NCBI RefSeq assembly: GCF_014898815.1
Contig: NW_026515499.1
Coordinates: forward strand, 62,001 to 126,000
Length of the DNA: 64,000 bases
Direction of reading: 5' to 3'
Source: Panonychus citri
Taxonomy: Eukaryota > Arthropoda > Arachnida > Trombidiformes > Tetranychidae
The notes below the pieces were generated by a model. It saw nothing but the letters and a program-made list of their open reading frames with translations. It had not been told where the DNA came from and searched no databases. The position numbers and the translations under genes are program-made. Numbering within the stretch: position 1 is the first letter of the stretch; every line of letters starts with the position of its first letter. Shown piece after piece: positions 10,890-23,100 of this stretch.

Positions 10890-12239
10890 AATGAAACAGC
10901 TACAGGAGTGTAAACAAAAATATCTTTAAAGATTCATTCAAGAATGAATCCAGTATCATGTACGTGTATATTGTAAGAGCGCGAAATTCAATGAACATTT
11001 TTTTTCTGGTTTATGATTATTATTGAATTATTTCCCCCTTTCATTTTCAGGATAATTATTTTACCCCCACTTCCGCTTCTGAGTGGCTCAGAAGCGGAGG
11101 TTTTATTACTACTGATACTCTTTAAGTCCTCAGCATGGAGACTTTTTTTTCTTATTCCCTTTCATTCATTAAGCTCAGTTTGAGTCCACCAAAGGTAAAT
11201 GTCATTGAATTCGAGGATTGAGAATTGGGTGTAGGTGGATATTCAATTGTGAATGAGTATCAGATGAATGATAAGTGGATAGAATTGAATCTTTTATCTC
11301 CATTGAATCTTCAGGTAAATCTAAAGGATATTTGATTTAGACAGGAAAAGGAAATGATTCTGATTCAATGATACGATATGAAAAAAAAGAGTGTTTTCTT
11401 TTTTTCTTCCCAATGTTGAGCAAAGAAAAAGTTCTTGACTGAGAACTGAATGAAATCTGGTCAGAACTTTTTTTCTCTCATACAATTGACCATTGGAAAG
11501 TTTCACCTTCCATTATTATCATTTATATAAATTGTCATGTTATTCAATTGTATTCCTATTCCCATGATTGTCATGATAATAATTCAATAAGGTAACAATA
11601 AATACGATTTTTTTTTCACATTCATTTCAACTGATTTAAAATCATAGTGAGTGTTATCTTGTGGGTGTTGGTGTTGATTTGCTGTGAACACATGATAATG
11701 TTTCAAAATGTAATCACTTTGAATAATGATTGAAACATTAGGCTCTGAATTTCATGATAATGGTTTAGTGTTTACTTAATGATCCGATTGAAATTGTTTA
11801 CTCAACTTTTTACTTTCTTTTCTGTATCGGTTAATATTCATGTTTCCAGTTACTCTTTTCTTCATGATAATCTAATCATTTACCAGATTCTTTTCTCCAT
11901 CATGATTAAATTTTAATAAACTTCTGACCGATAATCGAATGACGAACAATTGATCAAATTCAGTTCACAATTTGCGAAAAAGTTTCCATCATGTAAGTGA
12001 AAAGTTTTCTTCTTCTCGATTCCATTAATTCAGTTGAGAATTATCATTATTATTGTTGTTGTTATTTTCGTGAAATTTTTCAAAGACAAACTTGGAATAT
12101 CAAATTTATATATAAAGTTCTAGGCCAAGTTCGAGTAGATTTTGTTGCTTATTTATGAATAACAATTGAAGGAGGAAAGGAAAAGTTTAACAAAAGTTTC
12201 TTCTTGTCAATTATTTTCAGAACTTTTCGATTTTCTTAC
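10890..12239. other. Non-coding; no further glutamate-receptor exon seen
   Basis: Apart from the hairpin at 11069, I see no exon on either strand. This is either an intron of the AMPA-receptor gene or the flank of a truncated gene. Confidence 0.5.
11069..11101. other. 15-bp hairpin with 3-nt loop
   Basis: ACTTCCGCTTCTGAG (11069-11083), loop TGG, then CTCAGAAGCGGAGGT (11087-11101). The arms are complementary except for one T:G position. It is GC-rich in an AT-rich setting and followed by TTTATT. No coding sequence overlaps it. Confidence 0.85.
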
Positions 12240-15200
12240 CTTCGTCCGAATCGTAAATGTAGATTATATTTTTCCATGTGTACAGTTTAACCACTTCGGC
12301 AATGGCCTTGATGTAATCCGGTCGGATGTTGAGTCCGAAATTGGGATAATTGTAACTGTTTGTTTCCGGGTAACCGGGATGAATAAAAGGCATCTGAGAA
12401 TGAGAATAGAAAATAATTTCTTATCATAAATCTGATTATAACCATGATGGATAATCTGTTAATCTGATTTTACTTTCTTCCTCCCTGAAGATGGATCATT
12501 ATGATTATCGTTCATCTTCAAGGTAAAATAGGTAAGAAATTTCTGAACCTCTCATGAAATCGATCAAATTTTCATCTTTTGTAACATTTTTCATGTAACC
12601 AAACAAGAAGATGAAAAAAAAACTATTACCAACTCATTGAAATCAACTTTTGATTGATTGTAATTATCATTGAAACTGATAATCATTAGGATGATTGATT
12701 AAACTGATTGGTGAAAATTTTATTCCACTTCTAATGTTGGTGTAATTTCATGATTTCCATGGCATTAACTTTCCATTCCCTGAACATTGTTAGCTTTTAG
12801 ATCTGATTTTTTCGCATTACTTTTGTCTATCTTAGTTTCATAACCTGTGACCTCTTTACTGATCCAAGTATCATGTTTATTATCATGAATCTCAGAGCAA
12901 AAAAATGTCACTAATTTTTCAAAAGTCATCATGTTTTATTGAGAAGACTAAAACTCTTGAATTTCAATATTACCGATGAAAAAATTTTCAAATTTTCTCA
13001 TGATAAAACTTAATAAACTCTATTCAATGAACTTTCATGATAAAAATTCATTTTGAAATTCATAAGTTTAAGATGAACTTTTCACCAAGACAATAAGAAA
13101 ATAGTTTTACCCTGAGAATGAAATAGTGAAAGAGAAAAAGAGAGAAAAAAATTCATTCGAAACTCAGAAATAATCTAATCTCACCTTGTTATAAGTAAGA
13201 GAATTTCGTATTTTCTTTGAATTTCATGGTAGTTCTGGTTGTAGATTCAATTGTGATTTCTCATCATTTAATAGATCGGAAGTTGAGAAACACTTGCACT
13301 TCCTTCAACGTAATCAGAAAATTGATATTTCACTCAAACTCAATATGATGAACTTTTCTGAAATTCGAAAAGAACGAAAAAAGAGAATAAAAAAATTCCA
13401 TTTTCATGTTGAAATTCATTTGGAACTATTTTCCTCCTTCTAATGTAAATAACCAGACAAATGATTAACCCCATGAACTTACAAACAGATTAGATAAAGT
13501 TCTGGACAAAGAGTGGACATGATAGTAAATCTCATGATAAACAAACATGTTATCATTTTGTATTAGTATAACAATAGCAACATTGATATTGGTAAATAAC
13601 TTTAACAACTCTGCCTGAGGGTGGAAAGTTAGAGTGGAAAAAGTTTTTTCCCTTGGTTCAAATTGAATGGAAAAAAAAAGTTGACTCAGTTTTCCCATGA
13701 AGTTTGAGCAAATAATTTTAAGCCCGATTCTCATTCACAGTTGATTCATCTAATGATAATCTTTTATCACTTTTACATCAACTTTTTTCAGACCTTTTCT
13801 ATTCAGAATTTATCATGTTGCTGTTCAGAACTTTTCTTTTTTTCTCTTTCATCTCTTCATCCTGTCATCAATGTTTTCCAAGAGTGAATCAAGCAAAATG
13901 TCACACTCTGAATAGGTAAAATTTTCCCTCTATGTCTAAATGAGACAAGATGAAATCAGAGATATAAAAAAAAGAGGAAACATCAGAATCCTTGTCATCA
14001 TTATTTTTATCATCATCATGAATTCACCCTGAAGGCAAATAGATGAGGGATCAGGCGATGGAGGAAAAACTATCTATGCAAAGGAAGCACCTTCAATTTC
14101 AGATTTCCATGAGTATTAGACTTTTCTGATTGGATCCTTTTCTTCATATGGAAATGTTATCATGAAACTTTCAGGTGAATTCATTAGGCTGAATATTGAT
14201 TATTGAGGCTGATTGAAAAAGAAGAGAGTTAATTAAACTTACCTGGAAGGTATTTGAATATGAGACGAGTGTTTCATATGATGGTCCAATTATGGGTGTG
14301 ACAAGGGTGAAAATACCTCGAGACAATTGTAGGCACACTGAATATCAGGTAAGGAAAAAAAGTTCCATCATGAAAATTTTATTGAGAAAAAAAAGAGTAA
14401 AAAAAACATCATGTATCTAATTTGATCCGGAAGGATGAATTGAACAAAGAATTCATTGGAAATCAACAATTATCTCAATTGGATTTCACAACTAAATCAA
14501 CAATTAAATGTTAATAATTAAACTGATGATGAATTTCTTAGACAATTTATTAATTCCTTTCAATTGTAGCTGAAAATTAAGATGATCAGAATTATAATTA
14601 ACAGGGAAATAATCTAGAAATGAGCTTATTTATATTCATGGATAACAATTAAAGTTCATGTCAACTTTTGTGTGTCTTAATTGTTGATTGAAAAGACAAT
14701 AGTTTAAGAGGCCAATTAGTTGGCAACAATTTCCTCAGTTAATTAACGACATTTCAGAATGATGTTTCATCACTTTTATCATGAAAGGTGATCATCAGAA
14801 TTCATTTATTATTAGTTTTTTTTATCATTCCATTAGCATAGAAATAACCTGAGGGTGAATTTTTTTCACCTCCATGACATTCTTGGTGTTTTATTATTAC
14901 TCACAACTTTGAATAACAATGGATTATATTGAACAAAGAAAATGATGATCATGATGATCATGATGCTGATGAAGATTAAATGAAAGTTGTGATGATAACG
15001 GTAAATTAAATTTCTTAGCATGGGAACACAATAGATGATGTTGTTTATTCAGAAAAATTAACATTCTCTATGGTCAAAGGTAAAAAGTTCATCATCTAAC
15101 TCAATTTTCACCTTCCAATGTTCATCTTTATCATTTGAAGATGAAGATGAAGATGATGATGGTGATAAGATTGAGAGAGAAAATAGAAAAGTGTATATCT

Positions 15201-18200
15201 TGTTATCTTTTTATTTCTCTCATTTTTTACTCTTGTTAATTCTGTTTCCAGGAGAGAGAAAAAGTTCAACTTGATGAAGATAAAGAGATGAAGATTGAGA
15301 AGAAGATTAGAATTCTTTATCTTCTCAGATTTATCTTCCTTCATCTTGTTTCACTCAAGTTTATCTCCATGAACAATACCTTATCTTGAATCTTTTCAAT
15401 GAATTTCAATGAATCTTAATTATCTTCAGAATTGTTGCTGAACTTTTTTTTTCTCAACTTTTCGTTTTCCTTTCAGCTGAATTACTCTTGGTTACGATTA
15501 AATTGAATCAGAATAATATTCATTTATATATATTGAACCTTTTGAGACTCTTGATGATAATTTCTTGGATAATTTAAAATTAATCATCAACCCTCAGGGG
15601 GGAAAACTGTAAATTGTTTCAATGTTTCCAATAATCTACTGGGAATTGAATTAGATGCTCAGAATTTAGTTGTTAGTGTTATTCAGACAACCGGAACTAA
15701 AATGAATGAATATTATCATGAACTCAGTTAAAGATTCAGGATACGGATTCATGATGATAATCGTTACAATAATAGAAAATCAAATCACAAAAGTGCAATT
15801 TGTTGATTGCGTGACTTTAACTAATAGTAAATAACATTATTAACATTGGGAAACAATTGAAAAAACTTTTTCTCTCCTATTATCATGAATTAGTTACCTG
15901 TTCATATTATCATGATGAAATTTCAAGATTAAACCCTCATGATCATGGTGAACTTATCATGTCCCGATTAAGAGCAATTAAATAAAACAAAAGTAACAAT
16001 CCAACAATTACTAAATCAAATCCAAAGATCGAGGGCAAAATTGGTAACATTTTGATTGGAAGAAAACTTTTTCCCTGATAAAATGAATTTGCATTGATTC
16101 TTAATGAACTTTGAATAAAGTTCATTTAAAAAAAAATGAAGATTCATTTTTCTCGACTCAATGATAATTTAAAGTATCTACATGATGATGATGATTATTA
16201 TCGTCATGATACTTTGGTTAATATTAAAAAGTTCAAGTGAATTATCATCAAGTAAACCATGATAATGATAATAGTCTAGATTCAGTTTCATTCATCAAAG
16301 CTCATGTATCATCATCATCATGATTCCCTGTAAATGGAGATAAGGGGAAGAAGAAAGTTCTGAATTTTTTTCTCTATCTCTGTTTATCTCTCATTCAGCT
16401 GAATCAGTTGAAATTGAAAATGGTTCATTGAAGTTGAGAATCAACAAGAAGTCATTATTTTTTCCCTCTGTTCAATTGCCTGAGGGCGTTTGACTTTTTT
16501 TTCTTCTCAACAATGATAATGAAAAACTTGAGAATCGTATTTAAAGTAATATTGTTTTGAAATTGAAAAACAACCGAATGACCTGAAAGAAAATCATTCA
16601 AATGTAAGTCATGAAATTCTGAGGATTCAGCAGAAATCAACAATCGATTGCTTCATAACCAATACTATCATTAATTAACTTCTCTGATCATCTGATGAAC
16701 AATCAATTCAATGGTTAATCAGGTAATCATTAATTAGATCGTCTCTTTACCAAGAATCATCGATCAAAATTACGGTGAAAATCAATTAGAAGCAAATGAA
16801 ACTTATTCACGTTGATTATCATGACAATCATGTTGATTTTGGTTGAATTTTGATAAATATGAATACTACTAATGATAAACAGGGAGAAAGAGCTGAAAAA
16901 AGTTGTTAATTTTGGGTGAATTTACCCTGAAAATGAAATTGAAAAGATAAAGTTGATTGGATTTAATATTCACGATGAACAATCTGTGAATGTAAAGATA
17001 ATATCACCAGGCTATTCAGGGTATTTATTCATGGGAATTATATCCTTCCCATGTAATATATGAATTACATGGAAGGTGAAAAAAAAATTTGAATTGCAAA
17101 AGTTTCTCCCTGGATTTATATTCCTAAATGAATGTTGATTAAGTTGTAACCATCAGTTAATAGGGAAGCAAAAGATTTAAATGATTCTCATCCTCATCCT
17201 CATCTTTACAAAGCAATCAACTCTAATCATCCTCATCTTCATCCTCATCAACGCCTACACATCAACCTGTTTCCACCCAATTCCCAAGGAGTGAAAATGT
17301 AAATTGAAAAACATAGTAAATGAAAAAAAGATATTATATAAAAATTCACTCCAATTCCAAGTTCAGTATGAATAATATCCCTGCAATCACCACCAGAAAT
17401 TCATTCAGAATCTTTTGTTGATTCACTAACCCACCTTATCCTCAGTCACCCTTTGAATGGTGTTAATAATAATAATCGTAATGCTTTTGATATACTGAAC
17501 AGTTGGATCATCATGATTACCATGATAGTAAATGAATTATTTATTTTATCTTCATTTCAATCATCAACTGAAAGGATCCAAATAGACACATGATTGATTT
17601 TAATTAGAAAAGATCAACAATCAACTTACTTTGACGGGTAAATCTAAATGGATCATTGGTATCGATCACATCGGTTATCGGTTCGATTTGAAATCGAGAT
17701 GATTCATTCTTGTTATGCAAAAATATCGCGTATTTGAATGCACTCTGAAGTTCATTTGATTCTGGAGTGAAAATTCCCCCTGAATGAATGCAAAAAAGTT
17801 CATTGGAATCAAAAGTTAATCAAAACTTCCAACCTGTGGATTTAAAGTTCAATTGTTTTTCTCCCAATCAACTTGATCGTCTTTTCTAAATCAAGTTAAT
17901 TATCATTCATTTTTTTTCATGACAAAAAAAAACTATTTCCGGATAGTTTCATATTCCAATCATAGTAACTTCCGATGAGAAACTTTCATTATCATTGTTA
18001 CCCTGAATTCCCATGAGTTTAAAGTTCTGATTTGATCTAACTTTTTAATCAATCATTGATTAACTTTAATCTGTAATTTTGACACTTTTAATTAGTAAAA
18101 CTTTTAATCATAATCTGGTTTAATTATTTTCTCAACAATCATTAGTTTTTTTTGCTCCTTCCATTTATTAATTAGGCTTGATTATTACACTTGTTAATTA

Positions 18201-18445
18201 AGTGTTAATCTTATTAGGATGGTGTTTATAATTAATCACTTCTGGCTAATTAGATGAAACTTTTATCTGTAAGGGTTAATTTGATTGAGAAAACAAAAAT
18301 CAATTCAATTTGATTTGATTGCAAAATGATCACAATTAAACTTACCGATTGGGATTTTAGGTCCAATTGTTGTTGATAAATGAACATTGGAAAGTAATAA
18401 CGTTGAAAGTGAAACAATTAACCTTACAATTGAATTAACAATCAT
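12240..18445 (-). CDS. AMPA-type ionotropic glutamate receptor, N-terminal exons only
   Basis: Four exons are seen: 18445-18346, 17779-17630, 14337-14243 and 12393-12240, joined in phases 1, 1 and 0. They encode about 166 residues. The first 25 are a hydrophobic signal peptide (MIVNSIVRLIVSLSTLLLSN). Next come IPIGGIFTPES, a helix SAFKYAIFLHNKN, then QLSRGIFTLV, NTFQMPFIHPGYP, and finally YTWKNIIYIYDSDEG. This is the order and wording of the amino-terminal LIVBP-like domain of AMPA receptors (compare IPIGGLF, QFSRGVYAIFG, KFAYLYDSDRG). Exon 4 ends in a GTAAG donor in phase 1, but no later exon (ligand-binding S1/S2, membrane segments, pore loop) is found down to base 1. The ~700 missing residues must lie beyond the left edge or be lost. 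Introns of up to 3.3 kb are long for this window. Synaptic cation channel function is from family knowledge. Confidence 0.88.
12394..17629. other. Long receptor introns rich in TCATGATAA-type words
   Basis: Apart from the exon at 14243-14337, nothing coding is seen. TCATGAT/ATCATGA, AAAGTTCA/GAACTTTT and CCTGAGGG/ACCCTGA recur many times, unlike the flanking DNA. Short ATC/GAT microsatellites occur near 14941, 16186 and 17190-17250. Confidence 0.6.
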
Positions 18446-20154
18446 AATTAGAAGGCTTAATTTCAATGGTTAAACATGATATTGGTTAAGAAATTGTTTT
18501 AATTGTGAAAATCACAAGAAAAAAAAAAGTTGAGTCGAAAATGTTACAATTTAATGTTCAGTTAGAACGTTGATCGAATCAATTAATCAACAACAAAATG
18601 GAACACAATTAAAACTTATTAATCTGTCGGTGGTAATTAAAATCACTCGATGAAACAATTAAGAGGAAACTTTTATTTTTCTTTATATTTTCAGATAAGT
18701 TGTGATTCTGATGTTGATGAAAATGGAAAACTGAATCAACTAAACTGTTAACAATCAATGAGAGATAATAATGTGAGCGCAATCTCATCTCCTTAGAACA
18801 TCATCTTCCTCATCCCCATCCTCATCCTCATCTTCATCATCATCATGATCCTCTTATCTTCTTTATCTTCCAAGGCTATTACACCTTCTTTCCATTAATT
18901 TCCACCATGAGAATAATTTTTATTCCTTGTTACCTTTTTTTCCCATTAAGAGTTTACCTTTTTTTTTCATATTCCAATTCAGTTCATTATCACCACAATT
19001 CTTAACATTCATTAACATTTTATTCATTAAAATTATTCTTTCAACACTTGTTATCCTTTTTAAATTGTTAGAAAAAAAAATTTCTCTTAATTAAATCAAA
19101 TGTTTGATTAGTTTTAATTGTTGGAAAAATTTAATTTGTTTTAGTTGTTTTCTCAGTCAATAGATGGCGCTACCAACTGATGTTGATTAATTAATTGTCA
19201 TTGAGATTGAAATTAAGTTGAAACAATTTAACTTTTCAATGCTAATTAGTTTTTATTGATTATTATATAAGAGGTAATTGATTTAATACATGAAAATGAT
19301 GATCTTTAATTAAATAGTTTTTCATTAAGGAAAAGATAAGTTTAAGAAAAATTTCATTTCAAATGATTGAATGATTTTTTTTTCTAATCAAATTATTGTT
19401 GATTGATTAACTAATTGTTGACACTTTGAAATTAGACTTGAAACTGATATTAATTTATGTTTTCTAGTTTTGGGCTAATTAAAGTTGAATAAATTGTTCG
19501 CATGAAAATCTGAACATATCGAATATCGAATGGAAATATTTTTAGAACTTTTCTTTTTCTTTTCGAAACTTTTGCTTTATGTTCAATTTAAAGATGAATT
19601 ATTTTGAAATTATTGAAGTACTTTTTTTTACTAAATGATTAGTTAATTGATAGATTTAAGTCTTGAGTCTTGTTCACAATGAGAGACTTGATTATTAACT
19701 GTACTTCCTGAGCCTCGAATTTTTGTTTTATCTCTTCGAATGAGTGAAAAAAAAAGTTCTAATTTCAATAGATATCAAGTAACCGTAACAATCTTAATGG
19801 TTAATTAAAAGTAAAGTTGAATTGATTAATGTTACCTGATACAACTACTACTGACATTTGATATGGTTGATTGTTTGATTCCAATATTTATAATCTAAAT
19901 TTTGTACAATCGGGAACAATTTAAACACACACAATCAGCCTGATGGAAAACAATCAACAATTAGTAAGATTAATGAATGAAAGGTAAATTATAAATCCAA
20001 TGAATGGAGATGACACTTGATAATGATGAAGATGATGATGATGATCACGGTGGTGGAATGGAAATAGAAACAAACAAACAAACAAAGCAAGAAAAAAGTG
20101 AAAATAGTGAATTAAAAAGAGGAGAGAATTTAAGTTAATTGTAATTAGAAAAGT
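18446..20154. promoter_or_regulatory. Receptor upstream region with a CTCF-like motif
   Basis: This is the interval between the receptor start and the Spätzle stop. TAGATGGCGCTA (19161-19172) matches the conserved half of the animal CTCF consensus YAGRKGGCRSTA at all 12 positions. GAT and CAT microsatellites lie near 18805-18850 and 20020-20045. No gene is seen. Insulator function is inference. Confidence 0.4.
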
Positions 20155-23100
20155 TCATCTTGTTGATTGATTAACAATCTCACAGACACAACATGATGGC
20201 ACGAAAAAGTTTTCACTCGAAGTACTTTGTCCATCCGGATCGAGGGAAAGAAGTTTTTTCTTGATGAACTTTTGTTTACATCGACTTTTGAATCCAAAGG
20301 GAAGGGAAATCGACGATGAACAAGGTGAATTAGCTTGTCTGCAATTAAGAAAATTAATAAACAACAATTAGTTTAACAATCGGCTGGAAAAAAGTGAATT
20401 TTAATTGTGCACAATTAACTTGATAACTCATTGGATTGAAATTGTTTCCAAATGATTTAAGATTCATGAGAAGGATAAAATGTTGTGAGTGATTAACAAT
20501 TTGAAGGAAAATCAACAATAAACAATTTCGAGTTAATTTGTTAATTTGATTATCATAACGCTCCAAGTGGATTGTGATGATTATACAATAACAATTAGTG
20601 ATTATAATGATAATATTAATAGATAATTATAATCATGTTGCATCACAATTACTTGACCTACAAAAAAACATCAAGAAGCAAAAAAAAAACTCCGGTAACA
20701 CTAATGGTAAATTAAGAAGACACAATTGACATTGTAACACAACAATTAACTAATCACTTTCTTTATTTTTTCACTTTTTACAATCCATTAGGTTGTAAAG
20801 ACTCACACAACAATTAACTTTAACCAAAGTTAATCAATGATTTACTAATCAAAGTGGTGATAACAATTATTAGAATCAACAACTTCCGTCTAAATTTTTT
20901 GTTAAGTGTTTCCAATTATTATTAATAGAAACTCATTTAAAGTTAATTTAATTAGATTCATAATCAACTTTATTCATTGGTTAAGAGATTACATTTAAAT
21001 TGTAACAGTTGATTAGTCTTAGTTGGATAACAATCTGTTATCAATTAAAACCCGGAAGGATTTACTTTACTAATTTTGTATGATTAAGGTGCAACAATTA
21101 AGGTGATTGTATCAAGTGATTTAGTAGTTTTGATCATCATTGTTAATCATGTGAATCAGTGAATTGACATAATCAAGGTTAACCATTCACTGGAATTGAG
21201 TTCTCATGTTAATCAGATGACGCCTGCTCTCATAATTTAACTAACAATTAAAGGGAAATCCCTAATAATCAAACAGTATTGTTTAATTGTTGCAATTGAT
21301 ATTTTAAGTTACGTAAAACTAATTAAAAGAATTTACTAGAAATTTAAATTTCCGGTTTGGCCTACAAGTTTATCATCAACAATTAAGTTAATTATACAAA
21401 TTCATTCATTGATTACGATCTTAATTGTGACCTGTTGATAAAGTGAGTGGGTTTAAATTATAATAATAATAATGATAATCAATGAAAGAGTAAAAATTAT
21501 TATATAATCAATGATCATTCATAATCTGTATTGTTAACAGACTAACTTGTTGCTCAATTGTAACAATTAAAAAGTTACAAAAGTTACTGACATTAAGGAA
21601 ACATAGAAATTAAAATTAAAGTTGGATTGTAATCTGATTAAATAAATTGTGATTATTTAAGATGATTAAACAATCTATTGGTGGTGATGATTTAATTATC
21701 TGCTTTGGATCAGTTTATTTATGAGGAAATTAAAAAGTTGAAATGAATTGATGTTAATTTTTCAAGATCAATTGATTGTTAAGGTTAATTGTCTTATTAT
21801 TATTGTTAATATTAATTAGCTTGAATTGAATCAACTTACTGGCAAACATCAACTTTAATCACTTGCTTGAGGTTTGTGTCTTTTTCCGCTAAATTAACAA
21901 CAAATTTCCATTCAGATTGGTCACTTAGAGCGGCTCGAGGGGTAATGTACATTGTCCGAGTACGACAAACCTCTTCCCCTTCGAGGGAATTGATCGATTG
22001 ACGTTTGACCCTTTTGGACATTTTCGAGGTTGCTGATCGTCGCTTTCGACGATAAATTGAGGTAACATTAGCCAATTGAATGATTGGTTTCCAGGGATTC
22101 GAAGGGAATCTTTTGGATGATTGTGGTGATAAAGGAAATTGAGATGATGAAGATGAAGATGAAGATGAGGATGAGGATGGAGATGATGATGATGATGATC
22201 CCAGGTGAGAGGGTGAAGGTATTGGTGGAGGTGGTGGAACTGAATCAAGAGGAAAATTATCCCAGCCTGATGAATGGTGATCATGATGATGATGATGATT
22301 ATCATTGAAACTGTTGTCAGTTAATTGTTGATGTTGATTAAGTTCATCTTGTAAGGGTTGATGATAAGTTTGATGAGATTGTAATGAGAAACCATGATGA
22401 TGAGTTTCCTGATATGGATGATGAGGTAAATAATCATATTGTAATGAACTTTGGTAAACAATGTAACTTTTAACATGGGACTTTTCCCGAGGCACAATTA
22501 CCGTCACGGGTGCCGTTAAATTGGGCTCCAGGTCACCTTTAGACTCGTCCACAAATAGGCTCGTGAAGTTAAATCCATTTGCACGAGCTGATTTGATTAC
22601 ACTGTAAATATGTTCACTGTTCAATACAATTAAGAAAACAGTTAATTTGAATGTTTTGATGGTCAATGTGTAAATCTTTCAATATGATAATCATTTAATC
22701 ATTTACAAACTACAATTAACTTTTTTTTTGTTTCTTTGATCACCTTGAGATTAATTATTGTTAATTAATGTTCATTTCATGATTTTGTTGTTTTCTTAAT
22801 GATGATGATTATTATTATTACTCTGGAATAGGTAATTATAATTTACCTTTGGTAAGGTTAATTTAGTTGTCTCTTAATTGTTGATTTGATTTGGTCTTTT
22901 AAGTTCATTGATTTTTATCTAATTTTATTCTGGGAACAATTTAATTACTTGGAGCAATTTACTCTATGGAAATTTTGACTTATCGATTAATTAACAATGA
23001 TAATTTACTAATTGTTGACCGAAGGTCAAACAGTTAAATGCCTCTGGAAATTGTAGTTTAAATTGTTGAAAAATAGAGAGAAAGAGAGAAACTAAATTAA

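Noticed and set aside
12166..12429. Plus-strand 87-codon frame
   Set aside because: It is antisense to glutamate-receptor exon 4, which has splice sites and clear family similarity.
13465..13734. Minus-strand 89-codon frame in a receptor intron
   Set aside because: No similarity to the receptor and no splice context; chance frame.
19836..19870. Possible alternative first exon of the glutamate receptor (ATGTCAGTAG... with GTAAC donor on the minus strand)
   Set aside because: The exon at 18445 already has a start and signal peptide; a single weak donor is not enough.
21925..22308. Low-complexity frames on both strands of the Spätzle linker
   Set aside because: They are shadows of the GAT/CAT repeats that encode the Ser and His runs.
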